Shown: positions 8,745 to 18,200 of the stretch, piece after piece | How positions within the stretch are numbered: the first letter of the stretch is position 1 | How the letters are laid out: each line of letters opens with the position of its first letter | Source of the DNA: AP-15 sp963796155 | GTDB lineage: Bacteria > Pseudomonadota > Alphaproteobacteria > ATCC43930 > CGMCC-115725 | Length of the DNA: 64,000 nucleotides | Direction of reading: 5' to 3' | NCBI GenBank assembly: GCA_963796155.1 | Contig: CAWCKT010000016.1 | Span: 62,001 to 126,000 of the forward strand | The notes under the pieces: generated by a model | Told to the model about the DNA's origin: nothing | Databases searched by the model: none | Seen by the model: the letters and a program-made list of their open reading frames with translations, nothing else | Translations under genes and position numbers: made by a program

Positions 8745-9971
8745 ATGGACGGCGAATTGACGGCTGGCATGCCTGCGGAAGCGCTGAGCCCGGACCAGCC
8801 ACTGCGCGAGCGCAGAGACGTCGGACGCACGACCACGCGGCGGCCGAAGACCGTCCGCTGGCTCGTCATCATGGGATTGCTGCTGGCGGTGGTGCTTGGC
8901 GGGCTTTATGGCTTCAACCGGTTCCGCGAGCACGCCATCACAACCTTCTTTGCCAACAACAAGCCGCCGCCGGCGCAAATCAGCGCGGTCGAGGTCACGA
9001 CCGAGGCGGTGCCGCGCTTTGCCCCGGCCATCGGCTCGCTCGCCGCGGTGCATCAGGTCACGATCAACCCCGAAATCGGCGGCCGGGTCGTCAAGATCTT
9101 TTTCGAGCCGGGGACGGCTGTGAAGGCCGGCGACCCGCTGGTCCAGCTCAACGACGCACCCGATCGCGGCGACCTCGCCAATTACGAGGCGCAGGCGCGC
9201 TTTGCCGAAATAACCCTTCAGCACTCCAGCGAGCTTGCCAAGCACCAATACGAAGCGCGCGAAACCGTCGATCAGAAGCAGAGCCAGCTCGACCAGGCCC
9301 GAGCGGGTATCATCAAGACCGAGGCGCTGATCGAGCAAAAGCTGATCCGCGCTCCGTTCTCCGGCCAGCTCGGCGTGCGGCAGATCGAGGTCGGGCAATA
9401 CCTGACCCCCGGGGCGCCGATCGTGACCTTGACCGATCTGTCGACGCTCTACGTTAATTTTACCTTGCCGGGGCGGCAACGCCCCGAGATCAAGGTCGGG
9501 CAACAGGTCGCGGTACGGTCCGACGCCTTTCCGGGACGCGCCTTCGACGCGAAGATCACGACGATCGAGCCGCAGCTCAGCGCCGATACCCGCACCATGC
9601 AGGTCCAGGCGACGATGCAGAACCCGGATGACGCGCTGTTGCCCGGGATGTTCATCGATGCCCAGGTAGTGTTGCCGCCGCAGCCCGACATGCTGGTATT
9701 GCCGGAGACCGCGGTCGAGTACACGCTCTACGGCGACAGCGTCTTTGTGATCCGTGATGACGGGAAGGATGCGAACGGCCAGCCGATCCTCAAGGCGGTG
9801 CGCACGCCGGTCAAGACCGGGGCGCGGTGGGGCCATAGTGTCGCGATCCTCGACGGGCTGAAGCCCGGCGAGCGGGTGGTCTCGGCGGGCCAGGTCAAGG
9901 TCCAGAACGGCGCCCAGGTCAAGATCGGCAGCCCCGCCCCGACCCCGCCGGCGAACCCGACGCTCAACTAG
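8745..9971 (+). CDS. RND efflux periplasmic adaptor (HlyD/AcrA family)
   Basis: 408 residues. One N-terminal membrane anchor (WLVIMGLLLAVVLGGLYGF, residues about 43-62), then the barrel-sandwich and hairpin region: INPEIGGRVVKIFFEPGTAV, a coiled coil with YEARETVDQKQSQLDQA, and KLIRAPFSGQLGVRQIEVGQY. The membrane-proximal part includes LPETAVEYTLYGDSVFV. It connects the inner-membrane RND pump to an outer-membrane channel; no TolC-type gene is present here, so an unlinked channel is expected. Family membership is closest by eye to MexE/AcrA-type adaptors. Substrate unknown. Confidence 0.93.
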   Translation: MDGELTAGMPAEALSPDQPLRERRDVGRTTTRRPKTVRWLVIMGLLLAVVLGGLYGFNRFREHAITTFFANNKPPPAQISAVEVTTEAVPRFAPAIGSLAAVHQVTINPEIGGRVVKIFFEPGTAVKAGDPLVQLNDAPDRGDLANYEAQARFAEITLQHSSELAKHQYEARETVDQKQSQLDQARAGIIKTEALIEQKLIRAPFSGQLGVRQIEVGQYLTPGAPIVTLTDLSTLYVNFTLPGRQRPEIKVGQQVAVRSDAFPGRAFDAKITTIEPQLSADTRTMQVQATMQNPDDALLPGMFIDAQVVLPPQPDMLVLPETAVEYTLYGDSVFVIRDDGKDANGQPILKAVRTPVKTGARWGHSVAILDGLKPGERVVSAGQVKVQNGAQVKIGSPAPTPPANPTLN

Positions 9972-10006
9972 ACCGGATTTCGACCGAATGGCATCGGTAC
10001 GATCAG

Positions 10007-10099
10007 CCCCCCTCACCCTTCCCTCTCCCCCCTGGGGGAGAGGGTCGAGAAGGGTTGGCGAGGGGAACCCGAGCCTTACCCGGAGCTGGGTGAGGGGGG
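10007..10099. repeat. REP-like palindrome between adaptor and pump genes
   Basis: CCCCCCTCACCC at 10007 is mirrored by GGGTGAGGGGGG ending at 10099. An inner hairpin CCCTCTCCCCC/GGGGGAGAGGG sits near 10020-10048. The same vocabulary recurs at 14.8 and 15.25 kb. It occupies most of the 157-bp gap between the two pump genes. Confidence 0.8.
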
Positions 10100-10128
10100 T
10101 GCCGTCCGGCTGGAAGTTGCTCTAAGTC

Positions 10129-13100
10129 ATGTCGTTCACCGACATCTTCATCCGCCGCCCGGTGCTGGCGCTGGTCGTCAGCCTCTTGATCCTGCTGATC
10201 GGACTGCGGGCGATGATGGGGCTGCCGATCCGGCAGTTTCCCAAGCTGTCGAACACGACGATCACTATCACCACGATCTATCCCGGCGCTTCGCCCGACC
10301 TGATGCAGGGCTTTATCGCCACGCCCTTGGCGCAAGCGGTGGCGACGGCCGAAGGCATCGACTACCTGACCTCGAATTCGGTTCAGGGCACCAGTACGAT
10401 CACCGCCTATATCCGGCTGGACTTCGACCCCGACCAGGCGCTGACGGAGGTCATGGCCAAGGTCCAGCAGGTCAAATATCTGCTCCCGACCGGCGCGCAG
10501 GACCCGATCATCACCAAGGCGACGGGCCAGACGACCGCCGTCATGTATATCGGCTTTTCCAGCAACGAGCTGTCGAGCGCGGCGATCTCCGATTACTTGA
10601 CCAGGGTCGTGCAGCCAATGCTGGTCACGGTGCCGGGTGTCGCCTCGGCCGACATCCTCGGTGGCCAAGTGTTCGCGATGCGGCTGTGGCTCGACCCGGT
10701 GCGGATGGCGGCGCGCGGCATCACCGCCAGCGACGTTTCGGCCGCGATCCAGGCCAACAACTACCAATCGGCGCCGGGACAGGCGAAAGGCTATTTCACG
10801 GTCACCAATGTCAGCGCGAATACCGGCCTCACCGACGTAGCGCAATTCAAGCAGATGGTGGTCAAGAGCAAGAGCGGCGCGCTGGTACGGCTCGAGGACA
10901 TCGCCACCGTCGACCTTGCGGCGCAAAGCTGGACATCGAGTGTGGCGATGAACGGCCAGCGCGCAGTGTTCATCGGCATCCAGGCGACGCCGACCGGCAA
11001 CCCCTTGACCCTGGTGCGCGACGTGCGCGCGCTCCTGCCCGAGATCGAGCGCAACTTGCCGCCTTCGGTCGTCATGCAGGTCGCCTACAATTCGACCAAG
11101 TTCATCCAAGCCTCGATCGACGAGGTCCAATTCTCGCTCGCCTTGGCGGTCGCTATCGTCGTCATCGTGATCTTCCTGTTTCTCGGCAGCCTGCGCTCGG
11201 TGGTGATCCCGATCGTCACGATCCCGCTGTCGCTGATCGGTGCTGGCACCTTGATGGCGGCAATGGGCTTCAGCCTCAACCTGTTGACCTTACTGGCGAT
11301 GGTGCTGGCGATCGGGCTCGTCGTCGACGATGCGATCGTCGTCGTCGAAAACGTCTACCGCCACATCGAGCAGGGGCGCAGCCCGGCACAGGCGGCGCTG
11401 ATCGGGGCGCGCGAAATCGCCAGCCCGGTCATCTCGATGACCTTGACCCTGGCCGCGGTCTACGCGCCGATCGGATTTCTGGGCGGCGTGACCGGCGCGC
11501 TATTCCGCGAGTTTGCTTTTACCCTCGCCGGTGCCGTCATCATCTCCGGCATTGTCGCGGTGACATTGTCGCCGATGATGTGCTCGCTGCTGTTGAGCCG
11601 CGAGATGCTGCACGGGCGCTTTGTCCGGCTCATTGACCGGGGGTTCTCGCGTCTCGCCGCCGGTTACGGGCGGCGCCTCGAGCGCTCGCTCGACTATCGC
11701 CCGGTGACGGCGCTATTCGGCGCCGCGGTGCTGGCCAGCATCGCTTTCATGTACATGAACACCAAGGCCGAGCTCGCCCCCGAAGAGGATCAGGGGGTGT
11801 TGTTCGCGCTGACCAAGGCGCCGCAATACGCCAATCTCGACTATGCCCAAGCCTATGAGGGCGAGCTCGACCGCGGCTTTACCTCGTTTCCCGAGACCTA
11901 CCTGCGCTTTATCGTCAACGGCCGGTTCGGGCCGAACCAGGGCATCGCCGGCGTGATCCTGAAGCCGTGGAACGAGCGCACCCGCTCGGCGCAGCAACTG
12001 AAGCCGCTGCTGCAGCGAAAAGTGGACGCCGTCGAGGGGCTGCGGGCCTTTGTCTTCTCGTTGCCGCCGCTGCCGGCGACGATTGGCGGCCTGCCGATCC
12101 AGATGGTGATCTACTCGCCGCAGGGCTTTCAGCCGATCTACGAGGCGATGGAGAAGATCAAAGCCGCAGCGCGCAAGAGCGGCATGTTCATCGTCGTCGA
12201 CAGCGACCTCGATTTTAACCAGCCGGTCATTCATGTCGATATCGACCGCTCGAAGGCCAACGCGCTCGGGATCACGATGCGGTCGATCGGCGATACCTTG
12301 GCGCTGCTGGTCGGCGAGAACTACGTCAACTGGTTCAACCTCGGCGGCCGCTCCTACGAGGTGATCCCGCAAGTGTCGCGGGCCGACCGCCTGACCCCGG
12401 AGGCGCTGACCCGCTACTACGTCAACAGCGCCGCGGGCCAGCCGGTGCCGCTCTCGAACCTTGTCACCCTAAGGACAGGGACTGAGCCGAACGCGCTGAC
12501 CCAGTACAACCAGCTCAATTCGGCGACCTTTCAGGCGGTGCCGATGCCGGGGGTGACGACCGGACAGGCGGTCGATTTTCTCGAGCAGCAGGTGAAAAGC
12601 CTACCGGCAGGCTTCAGCCACGATTATTTGTCCGATACCAGGCTCTACGTGCGCGAAGGCAATCAGCTCACGATCACCTTTGTCTTTGCCCTGATCGTGA
12701 TCTTCCTGGTGCTGGCGGCGCAGTTCGAGAGCCTGCGCGACCCGCTGGTCATCCTCGTCAGCGTGCCGATGTCGATCTGCGGCGCGATGATCCCGCTGTT
12801 CTTCGGCCTGGCGACGATGAACATCTACACCCAGGTCGGGCTCGTCACCCTGATCGGGCTGATCAGCAAGCACGGCATCCTGATGGTCGCTTTTGCCAAC
12901 GAACTGCAAGTCAGCGAGAACCTCGACCGGCGCCGCGCGATCGAACAGGCCGCCCGGGTCCGTTTGCGGCCGATCCTGATGACAACAGCGGCAATGGTGG
13001 TTGGACTGGTGCCGCTCTTGACCGCGACCGGGGCAGGTGCCGCGAGCCGTTTCTCGATCGGGGTGGTCGTGGTGGCCGGCATGTCGGTCGGCACCTTGTT

Positions 13101-13200
13101 CACTCTCTTCGTGCTCCCCGCGGTCTATACCGTGCTGGCCAAGGACCACCTCGCCGCCGCGCGCTCGACCCGGGTGCGCGAGATCGCGCAGGTGTCCTGA
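10129..13200 (+). CDS. RND efflux transporter permease (AcrB/MexF type)
   Basis: 1023 residues, the normal size for a hydrophobe/amphiphile RND pump. It begins SFTDIFIRRPVLALVVSLL, the first transmembrane helix. The TM4 proton-relay motif VVDDAIVVVENVYRH lies near residue 400, with GREIASP-like GAREIASPVISMT following. Two large periplasmic domains lie between TM1-2 and TM7-8, and the second half has NIYTQVGLVTLIGLISKHGILMV. It exports hydrophobic or amphipathic compounds by proton antiport together with the adaptor encoded upstream. Substrate range cannot be read from sequence. Confidence 0.94.
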   Translation: MSFTDIFIRRPVLALVVSLLILLIGLRAMMGLPIRQFPKLSNTTITITTIYPGASPDLMQGFIATPLAQAVATAEGIDYLTSNSVQGTSTITAYIRLDFDPDQALTEVMAKVQQVKYLLPTGAQDPIITKATGQTTAVMYIGFSSNELSSAAISDYLTRVVQPMLVTVPGVASADILGGQVFAMRLWLDPVRMAARGITASDVSAAIQANNYQSAPGQAKGYFTVTNVSANTGLTDVAQFKQMVVKSKSGALVRLEDIATVDLAAQSWTSSVAMNGQRAVFIGIQATPTGNPLTLVRDVRALLPEIERNLPPSVVMQVAYNSTKFIQASIDEVQFSLALAVAIVVIVIFLFLGSLRSVVIPIVTIPLSLIGAGTLMAAMGFSLNLLTLLAMVLAIGLVVDDAIVVVENVYRHIEQGRSPAQAALIGAREIASPVISMTLTLAAVYAPIGFLGGVTGALFREFAFTLAGAVIISGIVAVTLSPMMCSLLLSREMLHGRFVRLIDRGFSRLAAGYGRRLERSLDYRPVTALFGAAVLASIAFMYMNTKAELAPEEDQGVLFALTKAPQYANLDYAQAYEGELDRGFTSFPETYLRFIVNGRFGPNQGIAGVILKPWNERTRSAQQLKPLLQRKVDAVEGLRAFVFSLPPLPATIGGLPIQMVIYSPQGFQPIYEAMEKIKAAARKSGMFIVVDSDLDFNQPVIHVDIDRSKANALGITMRSIGDTLALLVGENYVNWFNLGGRSYEVIPQVSRADRLTPEALTRYYVNSAAGQPVPLSNLVTLRTGTEPNALTQYNQLNSATFQAVPMPGVTTGQAVDFLEQQVKSLPAGFSHDYLSDTRLYVREGNQLTITFVFALIVIFLVLAAQFESLRDPLVILVSVPMSICGAMIPLFFGLATMNIYTQVGLVTLIGLISKHGILMVAFANELQVSENLDRRRAIEQAARVRLRPILMTTAAMVVGLVPLLTATGAGAASRFSIGVVVVAGMSVGTLFTLFVLPAVYTVLAKDHLAAARSTRVREIAQVS

Positions 13201-13255
13201 AAGCCGGAGCAGCCGCCGGCGACGCCCTCGGTACCTTTCCCGACCAAAGCGGGGG

Positions 13256-13816
13256 TCAAGCGTCCGCCGCATCGCCGGCTTCGAGCGCCGTCAGCCGTCT
13301 GTCGAAATCGCTTACTTCGATCGCCCGCACATAGGTGTCGATCACTTTGGCGGCCTCCGCCGCCTCGCTCGGGCTGACGACCCCTTGAGCCATCGCCGTC
13401 GTGACCGCGGCCATCGCCGCCACGGCATCGGCCGGCTCGGCAATCGGCGGCAATTCGATCTGCAGGGGCCGGGAGCGGCGCGGCGCCAGCAGACGCTCGA
13501 AGCAGAGCCGCATCGCCGCCGCATTGCCGTCGAGGGCGCGGTCGACGACCGTGCGGGTCAGCGCCTCGACTTCGCCGTCGACGAGCGCCTCGGCGATGCG
13601 CGAGGCGAAGTTGCGGCACCCCGGCGGCTTACCGGCCGGGTTGCCGGATCGGCCTTTGACGAACTGGCCGCCGGGCGTGCGCTCCGCCTGAAAATTCAGG
13701 CCGGATTCAGGCATCGGGTGTTCTCCGGCCTCCCGGCCGGGTTGCCTTAAAGGGCCTTCGCCAAGCGCCCCGTCGGCCGTGCGGTCCACCTGAAAATTCA
13801 GGTCGGATTCAGGCAT
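13256..13816 (-). CDS. DUF5681-domain protein with duplicated N-terminus
   Basis: 186 residues from the ATG at 13816, which has AGGAG seven bases upstream; a second ATG at 13714 also has a GGAG site and would give the unduplicated 152-residue form. The recognisable motif is GGQFVKGRSGNPAGKPPG, typical of DUF5681 proteins, which often sit beside phage terminase genes. No phage gene is nearby. The first about 34 residues are an out-of-phase, degraded copy of that motif region: MPESDLNFQVDRT precedes MPESGLNFQAERT. The rest is helical and alanine-rich. Function unknown. Confidence 0.7.
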   Translation of the reverse strand: MPESDLNFQVDRTADGALGEGPLRQPGREAGEHPMPESGLNFQAERTPGGQFVKGRSGNPAGKPPGCRNFASRIAEALVDGEVEALTRTVVDRALDGNAAAMRLCFERLLAPRRSRPLQIELPPIAEPADAVAAMAAVTTAMAQGVVSPSEAAEAAKVIDTYVRAIEVSDFDRRLTALEAGDAADA

Positions 13817-13820
13817 CGGT
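13630..13820. repeat. Tandem duplication of about 102 bp covering start region and RBS
   Basis: The block with CCTGAAAATTCAGG at 13687 and ending in GCATCGG recurs at 13789, 102 bases away. Further left the offset is 101, so one indel separates the copies. The duplicated unit includes the ribosome site, start codon and conserved motif of the DUF5681 gene; the upstream copy has diverged and changed frame. Confidence 0.8.
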
Positions 13821-13857
13821 GGTCTCCTTTCGTCCAAAATTCAATCTTCGTTAGGTG

Positions 13858-13886
13858 TTGATAACACATCTAGAGCGAATTGTCAA
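13858..13886 (-). promoter_or_regulatory. Predicted sigma-70 promoter for the DUF5681 gene
   Basis: Read on the minus strand, TTGACA (13881-13886) is followed by a 17-base spacer and TATCAA (13858-13863). It points to the DUF5681 start 42 bases away. The 13817-14146 stretch between this gene and the HU-like gene holds no other coding signal; it is more AT-rich than its surroundings. Confidence 0.6.
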
Positions 13887-14146
13887 TTTAGCAACATATG
13901 ATCCGCAGCAGCGCGTCGACTGGCGCCTGTGTGCCGAAACCGGACCTTTACGCCGCGGCCGGAGAGAGCGAGCGAGCTTCCAACTTTGCCCGGTGATTCG
14001 GCTACGGCGGAGAGATCAGCGGGGCAGCACGCACATCCCAGCGGGAGTTCTGCCTCGTCAACCCATGCGTTTCCGCGCAAAGTTGACGGTTTCTTGACGC
14101 ACTTCGCTATTTTATGCGCTCGAAAGGCAACCTCGGAGAGCCCTCT

Positions 14147-14629
14147 ATGGCGACACGTCAAGTCAAGACAGTGAGAAAGACAGCACCTGCGGCACCTAGC
14201 AACCCAATCCGAAAGACGACCGGTAAACCGAAGGCTGCACCCGCGGTGCTGAAGCTAGTCACCACGAAAGCGGCCAACAAAGAAAGGATCGCGGCGTCTG
14301 CTCCTAAGCCCGCTTCGATGACCGGGCCATTGCCGCCGATCGTCACGTTGAAACATCTGGCTGAGTGGGCGGGCTATAATCACGGCGTAGCCAAGAAGCA
14401 GGCGATCGAGATGTTCACCGGCTTCGTGGCCGATATCGGTCGCGTGCTGAAGAAGGGCAGCAAAATCCGCATTCCCAACCTTGGCGTCCTACAAGTACGA
14501 ATGAGACCGGCACGCCGGGCGCGCAAGGGGCGTAACCCGGCCACGGGCGAGGAGATCCGGATCAAAGCCAGTAAAGCGTCAAAGAAGGTTGCGTTCCGAG
14601 TCGCAAAGGGTTTGAGCGAAGCAATCTGA
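14147..14629 (+). CDS. HU-family DNA-binding protein with lysine/alanine/proline-rich N-terminal tail
   Basis: 160 residues from ATG 14147, preceded by GGAGAG. Residues about 70-160 form an HU/IHF fold: LAEWAGYNHGVAKKQAIEMF, then GSKIRIPNLGVLQVR and a basic beta arm RPARRARKGRNPATGEEI with the family NPxTGE motif. Residues 1-65 are a low-complexity tail dominated by K, A, P and T (KTVRKTAPAAP, TTGKPKAAPA), like tails of histone H1-like bacterial proteins. A nucleoid-associated role is expected. The tail makes it about twice the length of ordinary HU. Confidence 0.85.
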   Translation: MATRQVKTVRKTAPAAPSNPIRKTTGKPKAAPAVLKLVTTKAANKERIAASAPKPASMTGPLPPIVTLKHLAEWAGYNHGVAKKQAIEMFTGFVADIGRVLKKGSKIRIPNLGVLQVRMRPARRARKGRNPATGEEIRIKASKASKKVAFRVAKGLSEAI

Positions 14630-14777
14630 TCTGCGCTTCCACCGATCGCCGATTAACGGCGGGGAGGCGCCAACTCCGGATCTTGCCGCCCGCGCCCCGG
14701 AACGGGAAGGCTCGACCCTTAATCCTCCGCGGCAATGGCAGGCTCGGTCAGTTTGTCGAGCGAGCTCTGCCCGTTGG

Positions 14778-14880
14778 GGCCGGGGTGGGGTGGAGATTGC
14801 AGAGCGCCGACAGCGCCCACCTCACCCTCCCCGTCGCGGAAGCGACGGGTCCCCTCCCTCTCCGCCCGAAGGGCAGAGAG
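14778..14880. repeat. REP-like palindromic element, left of the DUF559 gene
   Basis: GGCCGGGGTGGGGTGG at 14778 faces CCCACCTCACCC at about 14816, forming a hairpin. It continues with CGTCGCGGAAGCGACG and CTCTCCGCCCGAAGGGCAGAGAG. The 26-bp stretch 14778-14803 is a direct repeat, 24 of 26 bases, of 15257-15282 on the other side of the DUF559 gene. The stop codon of that gene lies within this element. Confidence 0.8.
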
Positions 14881-15217
14881 GGCATTCCAATTCTCGTCGG
14901 ACGACCTCGAGCACACCGACGAGATTATGCATGACGTCATTGTTCCAGAAGCGGATTACGCGATAGCCGCGACGCGCGATCTCTAGGGTGCGGGCGGCGT
15001 CTTCCTTCTCTTGCTGCGCGTGTTGGCCGCCGTCGAGTTCAATCGCGAGCTTACGACCGGGACAGGCGAAATCGACGACGTAAGATCCGATCGGATGCTG
15101 CCGCCGAAAGCGGTGCTCGGTTGGAAGCTCGCGCAGAGCCAGCCACATCGCCTTCTCGGCTTCCGTCGCAGCCCGCCGCAGTCGCCGCGCAATCCGGGTC
15201 CGCCTTTTCAGCGCCAA
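14822..15217 (-). CDS. DUF559 family endonuclease-like protein (Vsr-related fold)
   Basis: 131 residues. Core motifs are RRAATEAEKAMWLALRE, FRRQHPIGSYVVDFACP, KLAIELDGGQH and GYRVIRFWNNDVMHN, the pattern of DUF559, related to very-short-patch repair endonucleases of the PD-(D/E)XK class. Candidate active-site residues are the D in VVDF and E in IELDG. The start is a TTG at 15217; its Shine-Dalgarno-like GGGAGGGAG comes from the flanking palindromic repeat. The last 18 or so residues (PSGGEGGDPSLPRRGG) are translated from the other repeat. So the gene begins and ends inside repeat DNA. Biological role of the family is not established. Confidence 0.85.
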   Translation of the reverse strand: MALKRRTRIARRLRRAATEAEKAMWLALRELPTEHRFRRQHPIGSYVVDFACPGRKLAIELDGGQHAQQEKEDAARTLEIARRGYRVIRFWNNDVMHNLVGVLEVVRRELECPLCPSGGEGGDPSLPRRGG

Positions 15218-15229
15218 GCGATGCTCCCT

Positions 15230-15283
15230 CCCTCTCTGCCCCTAAGGGGCGGAGAGGGCCGGGGTGAGGTGGGGATTGCAGAC
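15230..15283. repeat. REP-like palindromic element, right of the DUF559 gene
   Basis: CTCTCTGCCCC TAA GGGGCGGAGAG forms a hairpin (about 15232-15256), followed by GGCCGGGGTGAGGTGGGGATTGCAGA (in two parts, 15257-15282), the direct repeat of 14778-14803. It supplies the stop codon of the cyclase gene, whose protein ends NPHLTPALSAP, and the ribosome site of the DUF559 gene. Confidence 0.8.
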
Positions 15284-18200
15284 CTCGCTCTCGAGTTCGC
15301 CGAGGAGGGTGCGGGCGGCTTGCAGATCGACGGTGTCGAAGCCTTCGGTGAACCAGCCGAGGATTGGGGCGAGCAGGGCGGCCGCCTCTTGCGGCCGGCC
15401 CTGCTGGCGGCGCAGGCGGGCGAGGCTCATCGCACCGCGCAATTCCCAGGACTTCGCGTTCTGCCGGCGCGCGACGGCGATGCCCTTCTCGATGGCCGCC
15501 TCGGCCTCGCTCACCGTCCCGGCGCCGGCGAGCAAGGCCTCGCCCCTGAGCCGCCAGAGCTCGGCTTCAAGCGGCGCTCCCCCCGCCTTTTCGACCGCCT
15601 TGAGCCCGGCGGCTACCGATTCAAGCGCCGCTTCGGGTTTGCCGATCGCCAATTGCGCATCGGCTTGCAACGCCAGCAGGTTATGTTGCAACACCCCGGT
15701 ACCGTAGCTGTCCACCCCCTGAACGATTTGGGCCAGCCCCTTCGCGCTTTCGCCGGAGCACGCAGAGCGCCCATCCTTGTTCGCAAAGCGCAAACGCCTG
15801 CCACTGCGCGATGCGCTGCTCCTCGGAAATCCGCAAAGCCCGTCCGGCATAGTCGGCAACCGCCGAGGGCTCGTGGCGAAAGACGTGAGCGAGCGCGGCG
15901 AAACCCAGCGTTGCGGCAAGGGTCAACGGGTACCCAAGCGTCTCGGCGCTTGTTACCGCTGCCCTCAGCTCATCGAGGGACCGGTCCGGGTAACCGAGCA
16001 TCCAGGAAATCAACGTCACGAAGAAATGGCTTTGCACGGCGGGGTGGACACCCGGCCAATCCGGGAACTGCATGTTCGGATCGAACATCTCGAAGCCTCG
16101 CCGAAAGTGCGCAAGCCCCGGCTCTAGCTTCCCCTGCCAGTAGAGCACCCCGGCGAGCGACATGTGCGCACCGACGAGACGGGCCGCATCGTCAAGCCGT
16201 TCGGCCACACGCATCGCCTCCTCGGCAAAATGCTGCGCCTTCTCCATCTCGGATAGGTACATATGGTAAAGACCCAAGCCGCGAAGGACCGCGAACTCGC
16301 GGGAGTGATCCCCGAGCTGCCGACAGAGCTCCCAGGCCCGCGCATAGGTTCGGCCGATGTCGGGGTGGCTATAGCTCTTGGTCGCGAACAGGACGGGACC
16401 GAGCGCCATTTGCAGGTCCAGCTCACGCTCGGCCCGCTCGCGCGGATCCGATAGCGCTTCGACCAGTGCCAGGCCTCGGCGGAATTGGTCGACCGCTTCG
16501 GGGTTCGCCGATTTGCTCGCCGCGGCCACGCCGGCTTTGTGCCAGTACGCGATCGCGTGCGCCGGACAGTTCGCTTGCGTGTAGTGATGGGCCACCAACT
16601 CCGGTTGCGTGCTCGCCACCTCGGGAAAGCGATCCTCCAGCAGCTTTGCTGCCCGCTGGTGATATTGCTGGCGGGTGCGCTTCAGCAGCGATTGGTAAGC
16701 CGCGTCCTGGATCAGCGCATGCTTGAACAGGTAACGCGAGCGCGGCGGGCGGCCGCGCTGGTAGAGCAGCTCGTCGACCACCAGCTGACCGAGACCGCTC
16801 TGCAGCATCTCTTCCTCGATCCCGGCCAAGGCACTGATCATGTCATAGGCAAACTCGCGTCCCAGCACCGAGCCCAACTGTGCGACTTCACGCAGCCGCG
16901 GCGCCCGGTCGAGCCGCGCCATCAGCGAATCCTGCAAGGTCTCCGGGATGTGCAATTGCGCCAGCGCGCCCGTGAGCACGTAGGCGTCGCCGCGGGCCTC
17001 GAGCACCCCCGAACCGAGGATGGCCTTGGTCAGCTCCTCGACGTAGAGCGGCACGCCGTCGGCCTTGGCGACGATATGATCGACCACCTCGCCGGGCAGC
17101 GGCCGGCCGCCGGCCAGATGACCGACCATCGTCTCGACCTCCGGCCGCTCCAGGCGGTTCAATGTGATCGGCGTCATGTGCGAGCGTTGCGGCCAGGGCG
17201 GCGTCAATTCCGGCCGATAGGTCGCGACGACCAGCATCGCCGCGGTCGGCGCCTGCTCGATCAGCATGCCCAATGTTTCCAATGTCGTCGGATCGGCCCA
17301 GTGCAAATCCTCCCACGCCATCAGCACCGGGGTGCGCTTCGGCCACCTCGATCAGCCAGGCAACGATCGCATCGAGGGTCGCATCGCGCTGCTGCTGCGC
17401 CGTCATCGACAAGGCGCGGATAGCGGTCTTCGGGCGCCGGCACCGACATCAAATCGGCGAACAACCGCACGCTCTCGGAGAGGGGCAAGGTCTTGAAGCC
17501 GGCGAGCCCGGCTTCGAGCTTCGCCAGATGCTGCGGCGCGGTATCCTCCGGCTGCCAGCCGAAGACGCGCTTCAAATGTTCGATGATCGGATGAAAGGCG
17601 CTCGCCGTGTGAAACGGCGAACAGCGGATCGCCACCCAGATGTGGTCCTTGCCGGCCGCCTCTCTGCAGCCCTCCACCAGGCGGGACTTGCCGACCCCGG
17701 CTTCGCCCTGGATCAGCACGACCTGGCCGCGGCCATGGCTACTGCCGTCCCAGGCCCGCAATAGCAGCCCCATCTCCTCCTGGCGCCCGACGAGGGGTGC
17801 CGAGCTCCCGGTCCGGGTTGCGGCAAACCGGCTCTCGACATCCCGCGCCGACAAGACGCGCCAGGCCGGCACCGGCTCGGCGAACCCCTTCAGCTCAGAT
17901 GCCCCGAGATCCGCGAGGTCGAAGTGATCGCCGAGCATCGCGCGCGTGGCCGCGCTGACGACGATCTGGTTCGGCTGCGCCAATGCCTGCAGACGCGCCG
18001 CCAGGTTCGGGGTCTCGCCGACGACCGCGGTTTCCGATGCCGTTCCTTCGCCGATCTGATCGCCGACGATCACCGGTCCGGTGGCGATGCCGATCCGCAC
18101 CGCGAGCTCGACCCCGGGCGGCCTGCGGGACCGCGGCATTCAGCTCCGCCATCGCATCGACGATGTCGAGACCCGCCCGCACCGAACGCTCGGCCTCGTC

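Noticed and set aside
8325..11130. Long minus-strand frames across the tetR and RND genes
   Set aside because: They overlap intact conserved genes, have RGDH-rich composition typical of shadow frames and no recognisable motif.
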